A stretch of DNA of 64,000 nt, taken from the NCBI GenBank assembly GCA_014843695.1, contig CM026393.1, positions 11,968,772 to 12,032,771 on the forward strand. The letters run 5' to 3'. The notes under the pieces were generated by a model, which saw only the letters and a list, made by a program, of their open reading frames with translations, had not been told where the DNA came from and did not search any database. Source of the stretch: Archivesica marissinica. Taxonomy: Eukaryota; Mollusca; Bivalvia; Venerida; Vesicomyidae. A program made the translations under genes and the position numbers. This document shows, piece after piece, positions 50,701 to 55,075 of the stretch. Numbering within the stretch: position 1 is the first letter of the stretch; the number at the start of each line of letters is the position of its first letter.

Positions 50701-50961
50701 GTGTCTGAATAAAAATGTTAGCATTCGATAAAATACAACATGGGCATCGTATTATTAATGCTAGTCTTACTATTACTCTGTTCCAAATGCAACCGTTGTC
50801 AGTCCGAATAAACGACACACAAGATCATAGTCTGCATATAAATAGTAAATTTACTGAATGATCATATTATTTATTCATGCACTAGAACCATATATACTGT
50901 TAATAGTTTTGTATTATATATACAGGGAAATGGAGGATGTATTTCAACAAACCTGACATGA
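23662..50961 (+). CDS. SHTN1: Shootin-1 orthologue (multi-exon gene, 5' end not located)
   Basis: Sixteen main coding exons with canonical GT-AG junctions join in phase to about 516 codons ending at TGA 50959-50961. The exon at 45198 is an alternative. Family knowledge: shootin-1 is a cytoplasmic clutch protein that couples actin retrograde flow to adhesion in neurons. Features matching vertebrate shootin-1 in order are EYDDL near the start, KQNKILKRQS, an acidic DINLDEDD block, EEYENLKGKYELE, NNKMKRQSEVLL, a long coiled coil, 12 prolines, the basic LRKKKIDK, ALDEMMANIKNGTLLRP, MNELHNIM and ETELARTFRRVKKSAS. The identification rests on this ordered set of motifs. The N-terminal exon or exons (about 20-30 residues) and the promoter must lie upstream of 23662 and were not recognised. 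Confidence 0.9.
23736..23935 (-). mobile_element. TTAA-type MITE, family P, truncated and inverted
   Basis: Complement of the family interior (GATAAATGAACTGGTCCAA, GGATCTGCACTTTTTGCCAG). It begins about 20 bp after the exon A donor site. Confidence 0.78.
23938..24122 (-). mobile_element. SINE family A, head truncated
   Basis: Tail and middle match the copy at 9067; the tRNA head is lost after AACTCTGGAC. Confidence 0.85.
24123..24532. other. Intron stretch without recognised features
   Basis: Short open frames only. Confidence 0.4.
24533..24800 (+). mobile_element. SINE family D, full copy
   Basis: tRNA(Leu/Ser)-like head GTCGAGTGGTTAAGGTCGC, B-box-like GGGTTGGAGCCC, body TTGGTGCACCCAAGTACTGG and AGCCTGCCCAGGAAAGG, tail ACCCGAAATATAACATATAA. 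Confidence 0.88.
25066..25297 (-). mobile_element. SINE family A
   Basis: Full-length minus copy, tail to tRNA-like head (CGAACGCGCATCCACGC...CTATCACGACT complement). Its head abuts the TA-flanked MITE. Confidence 0.87.
25299..25822. mobile_element. TA-flanked MITE with 27-bp TIRs
   Basis: Ends TAGAGTGGTGGAACCTATG and its near-complement CATAGATTCCACCACTCTA give about 24 of 27 matches. TA occurs at both ends. The interior carries CACGTGAC near each side (25433 and about 25715). Non-coding, about 520 bp. Confidence 0.8.
25848..26001. mobile_element. TA-flanked MITE, family M1, copy 1
   Basis: Inverted ends TACAGTCTACATTCGTTATG / CATAACGGATGTAGACTGTA. It ends 47 bp before exon B. Copy 2 starts 98 bp after exon B, and copy 3 is at 45365-45534. 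Confidence 0.82.
26049..26109 (+). CDS. SHTN1: Shootin-1 exon B
   Basis: Acceptor ATTTTCAG, donor GTACGT; 61 bp, phase 0 in and 1 out. Encodes NEELRTKLHNKTDQISELKQ, a coiled-coil segment. Confidence 0.87.
26208..26408. mobile_element. TA-flanked MITE, family M1, copy 2
   Basis: Begins TACAGTCTACATCCGTTATG and ends with a diverged GTGTAGAATGTA. Same family as 25848 and 45365. Confidence 0.8.
26417..26662 (-). mobile_element. SINE family E with tRNA-like head
   Basis: Body as at 10929. Here the head complement GAGATTCGAACCTTCGACCT is retained, which shows that family E also has a Pol III-type head. Confidence 0.82.
26663..26897 (+). mobile_element. SINE family D, 5' end replaced
   Basis: Starts at GTATACCACTGTAACCTATC, directly abutting the family E head. 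The rest of the D body and tail is complete. Confidence 0.85.
26974..27068 (+). CDS. SHTN1: Shootin-1 exon C
   Basis: Acceptor TTGTTACAG, donor GTACTC; 95 bp, phase 1 in and 0 out. Encodes IEPALEEYNKLQNVYEIEKG and on to QTYASQ, which parallels the vertebrate VIEEVNFMQ...LEIEK block. Confidence 0.9.
27105..27293 (+). mobile_element. SINE family B
   Basis: Head TCCGATTAGCGTAGTGGTTA and B-box GGGTTCGATCCTC. An internal deletion removes the GTATGTGAGATGGTA block. Tail AATAAATAAAGTTTAAA. Confidence 0.87.
27567..27735 (+). CDS. SHTN1: Shootin-1 exon D
   Basis: Acceptor TTTTATTATAG, donor GTGATT; 169 bp, phase 0 in and 1 out. Encodes IVKQNKILKRQSMDLLAVAN and the acidic DINLDEDDPEEKT, which parallel the KENKTLKRIS and EINIDDED blocks of vertebrate shootin-1. 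Confidence 0.93.
27736..28102. other. Short intron without repeats
   Basis: The intron between exons D and E; no SINE or MITE recognised. Confidence 0.6.
28103..28200 (+). CDS. SHTN1: Shootin-1 exon E
   Basis: Acceptor TATACTTCAG, donor GTAATT; 98 bp, phase 1 in and 0 out. Encodes LKNDVGQLKASLLTARDELQ and AEKDNYKWASSM, coiled coil. Confidence 0.9.
28389..28650 (+). mobile_element. SINE family D, full copy
   Basis: Head GCCTCCATGGTCGAGTGGTT, B-box GGGTTCGAGCCC, body as at 24533; the tail is cut after AAACCCGAAC. Confidence 0.88.
28768..29010 (+). mobile_element. SINE family E
   Basis: tRNA-like head (TGGTCTAGTGATTAAGACGT), body with CAGCTAGTTAAATAATGG, tail GTGACACTATAATAAACAAA. Confidence 0.83.
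29020..29272 (+). mobile_element. SINE family B, full copy
   Basis: Head GGATTAGCGCAATAGTTAGT, B-box GGGTTCGATT, middle CTCCGGGTACTCCGGTTTCC, tail AAATAAATAAAGTTTAAAC. Confidence 0.9.
29303..29384 (+). CDS. SHTN1: Shootin-1 exon F
   Basis: Acceptor CTACATTTCAG, donor GTAATC; 82 bp, phase 0 in and 1 out. Encodes YKSVKSQLQHTETSLKQHKD and AMKELST. Confidence 0.9.
29640..29864 (-). mobile_element. SINE family C, head truncated
   Basis: Tail-first minus copy that ends about 30 bp before the exon G acceptor. Confidence 0.85.
29896..29990 (+). CDS. SHTN1: Shootin-1 exon G
   Basis: Acceptor TAATTGCAG, donor GTTTAG (weaker than the others); 95 bp, phase 1 in and 0 out. Encodes SEAAYEEYENLKGKYELEMK and RRSVFEKKIEE, matching the AVEEYEEM...LELEKDLRKKAE block. 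Confidence 0.93.
30168..30421 (-). mobile_element. SINE family C
   Basis: Near full-length minus copy with B-box complement GGGGATCGAACCTGCGAT. Confidence 0.87.
30659..30805 (+). CDS. SHTN1: Shootin-1 exon H
   Basis: Acceptor CTCATTATAG, donor GTACGT; exactly 49 codons, phase 0 on both sides. Encodes VAVQNNKMKRQSEVLLMKVT, then GEQLHKALMEIEDLTDKLNE. This parallels the NKLKRQSHLLL...LLKALDENAKLTQQLEEE block, the most diagnostic match in the gene. Confidence 0.95.
30854..31076 (+). mobile_element. TTAA-type MITE, family P, diverged
   Basis: Left TTAACCCAATCAACACCAAG; interior matches the family; right end GTGTTGAAAGGATTGAT is decayed. Confidence 0.78.
31248..31483 (+). mobile_element. TTAA-flanked MITE, family P, intact
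   Basis: TTAA at 31248-31251 and 31480-31483; ends CCCTCTCAACCCCA / TGGGGTTGAAAGGG; 228-bp interior with hairpin. Confidence 0.85.
31526..31958 (+). mobile_element. CR1-like LINE 3' end
   Basis: Last codons of the LINE reading frame (SRPARHCHSLSHRLI, YYKFSFFPKN) and its 3' UTR (CTACCATAGAGCAATTCAAT, GAGGGGTTTGACATTAGAGG), ending in a GATAGATTGATA tail. The same end is seen at 12936 (minus), 53945 and 57461. Confidence 0.83.
32207..32475 (-). mobile_element. SINE family C
   Basis: Full-length minus copy (tail at left with GACGCTACAGG; head complement GATTACCAGTCCAGCGTGTT). Confidence 0.86.
32713..32990 (+). mobile_element. SINE family F, full copy
   Basis: tRNA(Ser/Leu)-like head GCCTCCATGGCCGAGTAGTT, B-box GCAGGTTCAAGTCCC, body GCTATCCAGTTGGCTTGCG and GAGAGTCGCCTTATGATC, tail TTTAAACTCCAAAAACAAAC. 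Confidence 0.83.
33197..33353 (+). CDS. SHTN1: Shootin-1 exon I
   Basis: Acceptor TTTTCGTTCAG, donor GTAAGT; 157 bp, phase 0 in and 1 out. Encodes a charged coiled coil (ESERESLETEKDDLLNRMKE, YEDKYSKLEEH). Confidence 0.92.
33545..33652 (-). mobile_element. SINE family B, 3' tail fragment
   Basis: Complement of the family B tail (TTTTAACAACTTAATTAATA, CACTCTCGTTGGCGCGGATG). Confidence 0.8.
34012..34146 (-). mobile_element. SINE family B, fragment
   Basis: Tail plus middle block (GTGGGAGGAAACCGCAGTAA, CCACCGTACCATCTCA). Confidence 0.8.
34304..34394 (+). CDS. SHTN1: Shootin-1 exon J (polyproline)
   Basis: Acceptor TTGTTATTCAG, donor GTAATT; 91 bp, phase 1 in and 2 out. Encodes YDVLLKKYEDSKR, then 12 consecutive prolines, then VTTTK. 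A polyproline run at this position is characteristic of shootin-1 and is a typical SH3/profilin ligand; that binding role is inferred, not shown. Confidence 0.93.
34395..35125. other. Intron without recognised repeats
   Basis: Contains a short (AT)n run near 34913-34928. No SINE or MITE seen. Confidence 0.5.
35126..35175 (+). CDS. SHTN1: Shootin-1 exon K
   Basis: Acceptor ATTGTTTCAG, donor GTAAGT; 50 bp, phase 2 in and 1 out. Encodes FLSKILRKKKIDKEAK, a basic segment directly after the polyproline run, parallel to the vertebrate LMSMIRKR region. Confidence 0.9.
35464..37743 (+). CDS. Non-LTR reverse transcriptase (759 codons, endonuclease missing)
   Basis: A single uninterrupted frame; the first ATG is at 35479. 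The reverse transcriptase shows NNKSPGIDGVLNEYIKS, YTPITLLSCIGKLF, CTYIDFSKAFDTIW (motif A), SIGVRQGENLSPVLFNLYLN (motif B), YADD at 37000-37011 (motif C) and KYLGIYFSKSGSF (motif E region). The long C-terminal part is helical. Only the tail end of an endonuclease precedes it, so the frame is a truncated ORF2. The fully open frame indicates a fairly recent insertion. It probably needs an endonuclease from another copy and is presumably not expressed as a host protein. Confidence 0.88.
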   Translation: MCHVDMYVYDGHSVINCNINTNNNIPVPDTDTHTKHTRNINPPKQCRWNYQDRDSYIHNINTTEITHTLNSMQNPTQEQMDLLSCKLSSMFVNTAEITFAHKPHTQFQSNKHKWYGPDCKKAKKIYTKARKRYNKYPCVHNKLTLTHSCKFYKNTMNKYINKYNKANEYKLRNMHKSKPKAYWQFLNKINKKNCIHSPNLQDLYDHFKSVNTDNTDTPSDEYIIDENTNDDLNNQFTEDEISKCINSLKNNKSPGIDGVLNEYIKSTSNQLLPIYVQIFNIVLNTGIIPLNWSEGIIIPIYKNKGSPKEPINYTPITLLSCIGKLFTSVLNNRLNNFINDNNILKQNQAGFRKHYSTLDHIFTLNSIIELLRHQRKKLFCTYIDFSKAFDTIWRAGMWQKLLTYNIKGKIFVVINNMYKNIKSCVQLNTPKTNSNVDGTHRTSIPENPSPPLRSEFFTCSIGVRQGENLSPVLFNLYLNDLEDFLTLKNNTGINLNDLTQELLPMLKIMILLYADDTIIMAEDPISLQKCLDDFSQYCTNWKLTVNIEKTKVVVFGCRNSNMYSFNLDGTPIETVDSYKYLGIYFSKSGSFLMARKHLAQQAEKARHYLYKIINNLHLPMDLMLKLFDNTILPILTYSSEIFGYENVDILERIHLKFLRYITKVKKSTPIYMLMAELGRLPLNITIKCKMINYWHRLATGDQNKLSYKVYKFMLNLPNFTSKWIEHIQNTLINAGRPDIWNNPLSLSSNFIKTLISQSK
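37741..38118 (+). repeat. 43-bp tandem repeats at the LINE 3' end (about 9 copies)
   Basis: Unit TGATATTTGTATTGAAAATG, then TTGCTAGACTTTAAATAATT, then AAA. The first copy begins exactly at the TGA stop codon of the reverse-transcriptase frame, so the stop codon is itself part of the repeated unit. Confidence 0.92.
38438..39004. repeat. (GACT)n microsatellite, 567 bp, beside a splice acceptor
   Basis: About 140 tetranucleotide units. One interruption at 38770-38830 is rich in GGCT/CTGGCTGG variants. The tract ends 46 nt before the shootin exon L acceptor (AG at 39049-39050). On the sense strand each unit boundary spells CTGAC, an ideal metazoan branch-point pentamer. The minus-strand SVSQ-type frame is an artefact. 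Confidence 0.97.
39051..39163 (+). CDS. SHTN1: Shootin-1 exon L
   Basis: Acceptor TTGTCTATTCAG, donor GTAAGG; 113 bp, phase 1 in and 0 out. Encodes KTSGANVNVDFSKALDEMMA then NIKNGTLLRPSLKPISR, matching VEEMMDRIKKGVHLRPV of vertebrate shootin-1. Confidence 0.94.
39446..39960 (-). mobile_element. SINE family B, split by a family D insertion
   Basis: Minus copy: tail and middle at 39446-39631, head at 39891-39960. The break carries the 13-bp duplication GGTCCGAGGATAG on each side (39619-39631, 39891-39903). Confidence 0.9.
39632..39890 (-). mobile_element. SINE family D nested in SINE B
   Basis: Full-length minus D copy (tail complement ATTTCGGGTTTTACGCCTG; head complement GACCTTAACAACTCGACCA). 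The perfect duplication of host SINE B sequence dates this insertion after SINE B. Confidence 0.92.
40118..40440 (+). repeat. Three tandem tRNA-like SINE F heads
   Basis: About 108-bp units, each with GCCTCCATGACCGAGTTGTT (first copy partial), an anticodon-arm-like TTCAAATCA and a B-box GTAGGTTCGAATCCCA. They look like tandemly amplified Pol III heads of family F and not functional tRNA genes, as the 3' acceptor half is not complementary. Confidence 0.8.
40755..40832 (+). CDS. SHTN1: Shootin-1 exon M
   Basis: Acceptor TTTTCAAAG, donor GTGAGA; 26 codons, phase 0 both sides. Encodes GKGEAGVGDFRMVLKSKSVD and SGDTSQ. No clear vertebrate counterpart; called from splice sites and phase. Confidence 0.82.
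40849..41492. repeat. GTAGTCT-based array (units of 7, 14 and about 40 bp)
   Basis: Starts as (TAGTCTG)n and grows into about 13 units of 40-41 bp containing AGTCTGTAGAAACTCTAT and CAATATAGATATTGTAG. It begins 16 nt after the last base of exon M. Confidence 0.94.
41988..42232 (+). mobile_element. SINE family B, full copy
   Basis: Head GCTCTCTGATTACCGCAGTGG, B-box GTGTTCGATCC, middle CTCCGGGTACTCCGGTTTCC, tail with AATCAATCAAGTTTAAAC. Confidence 0.88.
42280..42345 (+). CDS. SHTN1: Shootin-1 exon N
   Basis: Acceptor GTATTTTTCAG, donor GTAAAT; 22 codons, phase 0 both sides. Encodes NATDRSESQNGGSAMNELHN then IM, matching the ESAVDELKGILG region. Confidence 0.9.
42346..43155. other. Intron with a diverged approximately 120-bp direct duplication
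   Basis: Two copies, near 42885-43003 and 43004-43097, share TATGTCTGAAGTTAATGG, CTGCTATATTGA and AACATAATTCCAAGAATTTC. Confidence 0.7.
43156..43276 (+). CDS. SHTN1: Shootin-1 exon O
   Basis: Acceptor TTCATTTTCAG, donor GTAGAT; 121 bp, phase 0 in and 1 out. Encodes SKLKRKQSEGDLMLTGDSGE then AETELARTFRRVKKSASIDA, matching NSETELERILRRRKV. Confidence 0.94.
43524..43786 (-). mobile_element. SINE family C, full copy
   Basis: Complete minus copy, from the TTATTTATCGTCGCTACCGG tail to the TAGATCCGTCTG head complement. Confidence 0.9.
43863..44124 (+). mobile_element. TTAA-flanked MITE, family P, with duplicated left end
   Basis: Three TTAA sites (43863-43866, 43918-43921, 44121-44124). The left end CCCTTTCAACCCCAAGTAAC occurs twice 55 bp apart, and the hairpin loop is deleted. 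Confidence 0.83.
44320..44555 (+). mobile_element. SINE family C, internally shortened
   Basis: Head GTAGTCCAGTGGTTAACACG, B-box GCATGTTCGAACCCCC, tail GGTAGCGACGATAAATAAG. Confidence 0.87.
44655..44905 (+). mobile_element. SINE family B, full copy
   Basis: Head GTCCGATTAGCACAGTGGTT, B-box GTGGTTCGATCCTC, tail AAATAAATAAAGTTTTAAA. Confidence 0.9.
45198..45261 (+). CDS. SHTN1: Shootin-1 exon P (alternative or alternative-terminal)
   Basis: Acceptor CTACCATTTTAG, consensus donor GTAAGT; 64 bp, phase 1 in. Encodes PDIQRRNKLSLVSEERESEV then L. Read-through makes the next codon TAA (45263-45265, inside the donor). Splicing to exon Q would be out of phase and stop after about nine codons. Exons O and Q join in phase without it. 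So it is either an alternative last exon, or it needs an unseen small exon of length 3k+2 before 49628. Confidence 0.75.
45365..45534. mobile_element. TA-flanked MITE, family M1, copy 3
   Basis: Ends TACAGTCTACATCCGTTATG / GACATAAAGGATGTAGACTG. Same interior as the copies flanking exon B. Confidence 0.82.
45713..45955 (+). mobile_element. SINE family F
   Basis: Head GTGTCCGAGTCGGTACGGTC is diverged; body GCTATCCAGCTGGTTGCGG and AATAGCTTGAGAGTCGCCGT; tail TTGAAACTCCAAAAAACAAA. Confidence 0.8.
46935..49240. mobile_element. Foldback-type element with nested inverted repeats
   Basis: The left arm (about 46940-47650) and right arm (about 48270-49235) are inverted copies of one module of roughly 300 bp, present twice on the left and three times on the right. 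The modules are joined by palindromes such as TTTCACCCGCGGGTGAAA and ATCATGGCCATGA and by G- or C-runs of 7-13 bp. Outer ends are related inverted repeats (GCCGATGTCACATGAGATTT / AAATATCATATGACACCGGC). The central 47650-48270 is unrelated single-copy sequence. No coding region is recognised. It lies in the intron before exon Q. Confidence 0.85.
49290..49512 (+). mobile_element. SINE family A, full copy
   Basis: Head GTCGTGATAGCGCTGTGGTA, B-box GGAGTTCGAGCCCCGCTGG, tail as elsewhere. It ends about 110 bp before exon Q. Confidence 0.9.
49628..49668 (+). CDS. SHTN1: Shootin-1 exon Q (penultimate, 41 bp)
   Basis: Tandem NAGNAG acceptor TAGCAG, donor GTAAAT. With the CAG acceptor the exon needs one carried base, as exon O supplies, giving E-STLPKSLLDRQGK and ending in phase 0. 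Using the TAG three bases earlier adds one residue without changing frame. Confidence 0.82.
49765..50025 (+). mobile_element. SINE family E, full copy
   Basis: Head region TTAAGGCGTCCGCCTACGAA, body GCCGCCAGCTAGTTAAATAA and GGCTGGCCCTTTAAATAGG, tail GTGACACTATAATAAACAAA. Confidence 0.85.
50094..50315 (+). mobile_element. SINE family B
   Basis: Starts inside the head (GTTACGCTTCTCACCAATGC); otherwise complete to AAATAAATAAAGTTTAAAA. Confidence 0.88.
50926..50961 (+). CDS. SHTN1: Shootin-1 terminal coding exon R
   Basis: Acceptor ATATATACAG. In phase 0 it encodes GNGGCISTNLT followed by TGA at 50959-50961. Called from acceptor, phase continuity with exon Q and an immediate stop; the short tail has no vertebrate counterpart that I recognise. 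Confidence 0.7.
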   Translation, partial: GNGGCISTNLT

Positions 50962-51627
50962 ACACCAGCATAACTCTGTAGAAATGATCTGATCATGGAA
51001 GGACTCGATGTAACTCATCCATTGCAAGTCGATATAGTTTTGTTTAGGAAACTATATTATTTTGTAATGACATGTTTTAAACCCACACTAAAACGGTGGA
51101 AAAAAGCACATTTCTAAAGAATGTAGTTTCCTACTGTCTGTTATACTTTTTACACCAACTATTGTTACAGAGTCTGGGGTATTTTAACTACATAGCAAGC
51201 GTCATATTATGTAACTAGGGTCAACTGTCATTAGTAATACAATGCGCGTATCCTGAATAACAGCGTGTGTGGTAAAGATGTACCGTTACATCTAGCTTTT
51301 GTGTCTTTGCATATTTATTTTTTAAACTGATCAGATTAAAAATATCTCTAAACTACAATTGTACACGTTTAGTATATAGACTCCAATAATAGAATGTCAA
51401 TTCACTGTCATGACTGACTGTTATATGAAATCCTACTTTCACTTTTGATAATTTGTTGACCGCAAGACCACTGTTTATTGATTGAAAGTTAGTGTTTTAA
51501 TTTGTTCGGATTAATTGTAGTTGCAATGCTAGTTATAGGTAAATGTGTATTGTTTGGCTTTTTGCGATGTAATTTCGCTTTAATGAGATATTATCGTATT
51601 GTTCTGTTATATTGATAAACAAGTCTT
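50962..51627 (+). other. Likely shootin-1 3' UTR and downstream sequence
   Basis: AT-rich with no repeat recognised. The polyadenylation site cannot be fixed from sequence. Confidence 0.4.
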
Positions 51628-51791
51628 GAGCAGCCAGCCAAGGGAATCACACAAAGTGGCTGCTTAGCACAGGTGGCTGCTTAATAGAGGTCAAATGTAT
51701 AGCAAAACAACATATTGGGAATCTGGAAACTGGTTGCTTAATGCAGTTTGGCTGCTTAATAGAGGTGACCACTTACACAGGTTTTACTGTA
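51628..51791 (+). mobile_element. TA-flanked MITE, family G1, left-truncated
   Basis: Matches 7770-7931 (CAGCCAAGGGAATCACA, ATATTGGGAATCTGGAAACT, CACAGGTTTTACTGTA). Confidence 0.82.
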
Positions 51792-52127
51792 TATGTTAAG
51801 TAACTAATTTGTACTCTTGGAATATCCACAATATATGCTATTTATTTAACACATTGAATGTTAGTTGCAAATCAAATAGTTAGTTGACTTGATTCCTATG
51901 GCTCAACACGGGGCTGCTTTTCGTAAAATATCAATTGTTATGTATTACAGCAATTTAATTATTGTGTAATTCTGGCAGCAATTAGAGGCTGTTGTATATC
52001 TATGTTATCGTAGGGTACTTAGATCGTTTTGACTTATTCATTTTTAATTGTTTACCACAGCATGAAAGTCACTATGTCTATGGCCCATTATGGTTATATT
52101 CTGACCTGACAGTAAATCTTTGTTACA

Positions 52128-52312
52128 TAGATACTTATATAGCTCTAATAATGTTTAATATTCCAAGAAAAGTAAGCACATACCTTTGTTATATAGCTCT
52201 AATAATGTTTAATATTCCAAGAAAAGTAAGCACATACCTTTGTTATATAGCTCTAATAATGTTTAATATTCCAAGAAAAGTAAGCACATACCTTTGTTGT
52301 ACTTTTGATAGA
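52128..52312 (+). repeat. 54-bp tandem triplication
   Basis: Three identical units containing CTCTAATAATGTTTAATATT and CCAAGAAAAGTAAGCACATA, plus a partial one. The 18-codon period keeps a frame open by chance. Confidence 0.9.
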
Positions 52313-52357
52313 ACATGTCTCAAGACATGCTTACTGAATACCTTACTGAATTTATAA

Positions 52358-52860
52358 GATATTCCAAGTAAAGTAACCAATTTGCATAGCCACGAAAAGA
52401 ACATGTTCTTGCGAGACATATTTCCTGGTGACAACTTGCTGCATTAATTAAGATATTCCAGGTTGAGTAACATATTCATATAGCCACGAATAAAACATGT
52501 TCTTGCGAGACATATTTACTAGTGACAGTTTGCTGCATTAAATAAGACATTCCAGGTAGAGTTACATATTCATATTGCCATGAAAAGAACATGTTCTTGC
52601 GACACATATTTACATGTCATGTTCGTGCGAGACATATTTACTTGTGATACGTTACTGCATTAAATAAGACATTCCAGGTAGAGTAACATATTCATATTGC
52701 ACCGAAAAGAACATTTTCTTGCAAGAAGACATATTTACGGTATACATTACTGCATGTATAGAACATTCCAAGTAAAGTATGTGATTTATATTGCCATGAT
52801 AGAAATAACACGTTCTTGCAAGTCGTATTTGCTGATGATAACTCACTACATCTTTGCAAT
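52358..52860 (+). repeat. Diverged 94-bp tandem repeats (5 copies)
   Basis: Each unit starts (A)GAYATTCCAGGTAGAGTAAC-like, continues AAAAGAACATGTTCTTGCGA and CATATTTACT, and ends TGCATTAAATA. It is related at its start to the 54-bp unit. Copy 3 has a local 40-bp duplication. Confidence 0.85.
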
Positions 52861-52884
52861 ATTTGTTGTGATGCCTCCGTTGTA

Positions 52885-53145
52885 CAATTGATATTGTTTC
52901 CACCTCATAATTGAGAGGTTGTGAGCTCTAACCCATCTTGAACTATGGTGGTGGTGTCCTTGTGCAATACACATCAATCGAGCTCTAGCCCATCATGGAC
53001 CATGGTGGTGGTGTCCTTGTGAAATACACATCAATCTACATTTCGTCTTCTCTCCCCTTCATTGCAGTGAATTCAACCAGGAATTGGGTCTCAAGAACTA
53101 CTAGTATTTATCCAATGTTTTAAGAACTTGTTACGCAAGTGATCT
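52885..53145 (+). mobile_element. SINE family G (A-like tail), internally duplicated
   Basis: CATGGTGGTGGTGTCCTTGT-type block present twice (about 52940 and 53000), then CTTCTCTCCCCTTCATTGCA and a diverged family A/B-type tail. Another copy lies at 62400-62612. Confidence 0.7.
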
Positions 53146-53514
53146 AAAAACGAAATTTGCATGATATAGTGTCTCTGAAATAATGATGCAAGATATATAT
53201 TTACTGTATCGGTAGTTGTTGCAATAATTACATATATATTGTATGATGTTTTTAATGTTTACAGTTGTTCCTGCATGTTTTAACATACTGGGCTTCTGTT
53301 GTTTTTGCAATGCCCATAGTGTGTTGATTATTTGTCTCGTCTTACTAGCACTTGATATGTGTTTATTTCTTATTACATTTTTTATACAATATAGATTATT
53401 TTGCAATTATTTACAACATGCACATGTGTGCCACCGTGTACTTAGAGTTATGCAATGCTGAGGATATGTTGTAATGATGTATTCAAGTTTGATGATTTCC
53501 ACTAGGTTGCTACA

Positions 53515-55075
53515 TCATGTAGTACACATGAGGTTGATACTGTTGATACTATTTTTATGATTTGATGCTAGACACACAGTTGATAATATTTTACTAGACA
53601 ATGTTTAAAGCAGCATTACATCATATGAAATAAAAGATAATTGAAAAATTAAAATTTTACGTATGGATAGCAATGCTGCTACACATTCTAACATTACTCT
53701 AACTCTGTAACTTTGTATGCTTATGTTCATTTGGTAAACAGTGTTTGTTTGCGATAAAACAAACTCGAAACCGAAAGTAGGACTTTCCGAGTCAATCGGT
53801 CACGCACTTGTTTACAATCGGAACGCATCGTCCGCACTTGTTTACATTCGGAATGCATCGTCCCCATTTGTCCCACGTTGTCTTTTTAATTAAATTACAT
53901 GATAAGTTGATTCATACCTCTGTTAGCTAAGTCTTTTAGGGACATTTCTACATCCCCGCGAGGGGTTCGACATTAGAGGAAGATAGATAGATAGATAGTC
54001 TTTCATGTTCAAAATATATACATTGTTTTCTACATCATCTGTTGTTTCACGCATGCGCGATGTCGGTGTTTACATATCGTGTGTTGATAAACAAATTCGC
54101 GTATACGACGGTTTAAATTTATTGGAATTGTATCGTTTCTGAGAGACTATTTCGATTTTTGTAAACACACACATTAGTATTTATATTTTACCCAAAACAT
54201 CCTTTATAACGATGCAATGCTGCTTTAAATTTTTATGCTATGCTATATTTTATGTGCAAAACTAAACTATATTTAAGTTTTGATGTTGGCACAAGGTTGA
54301 TATTATTTTAATACAATATATTTGATGCTAGACACGTGGTTGATAATATTTTACTAAACTATATTTAAGTTTTGATGCTAGACACGTGGTTGATACTATT
54401 TTACTAGACTATATTTAAGATTTGATCCTAGACACACAGTTGATACTATTATACTAGACTATATTTAAGTTTAATGCTAGAATCACAGTTGATAATAGTT
54501 TACTAGACTATGTTTAAGTGTTGATGTTAGATACACAGTTGATACTATTTTACTAGATTATATTTAAGTTTTGATGCTAGACGCAAGGTTGATACTATTT
54601 TGCTAACTAAACTATATTTAAGCTTAATGCTAGATACACACACTTGATATTATTTTAATAGACTGTGTTTAAGTGTTGATGATAGACACACGGTTGAATG
54701 TATTTTGTTAAACTCTATTTACATTTGATGCTAGACACGTGGTTGATAATATTTTACCTAACTATATTTAAGGTTTGATGCTAAACACAAGGTTGATTCT
54801 ATTTTGCTAAACTCTATTTACATTTGATACTAGACACGTGGTTGATAATATGTACCTAACTATATTTAAGGTTTGATGCTAAACACAAGGTTGATTCTAT
54901 TTTGCTAAACTCTATTTACATTTGATACTAGACACGTGGTTGATAATATTTACCTAACTATATTTAAGGTTTGATGCTAGACACGTGGTTGATTATATTT
55001 TGCTGAACTATATTTAGGTTGAATGCTAGATGAAATATTGGTACTAGTTTGCTACACTATATTTATTTTTGATGA
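53515..55075. repeat. Diverged approximately 50-bp satellite (about 16 copies), interrupted at 53609-54224
   Basis: Units of the form TTGATGCTAGACACGTGGTT, GATACTATTTTACTA, AACTATATTTAAG. Six copies carry a CACGTG hexamer; others have CACACAG or CACAAGG there. The array is split by a TTAA-flanked element. Confidence 0.88.
53605..54228. mobile_element. TTAA-flanked non-autonomous element inserted in the satellite
   Basis: TTAA (53605-53608 and 54225-54228) encloses ends AGCAGCATTACATC / GATGCAATGCTGCT, which match at 13 of 14 positions as inverted repeats. The 616-bp interior includes a CR1-like LINE tail with a GATA repeat (about 53945-53998) and no coding region. Confidence 0.83.

Noticed and set aside
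53243..53461. Hydrophobic, Cys-rich 72-codon frame preceded by an acceptor-like TTTACAG
   Set aside because: No family resemblance and no upstream donor partner; T-rich sequence often gives hydrophobic frames by chance.
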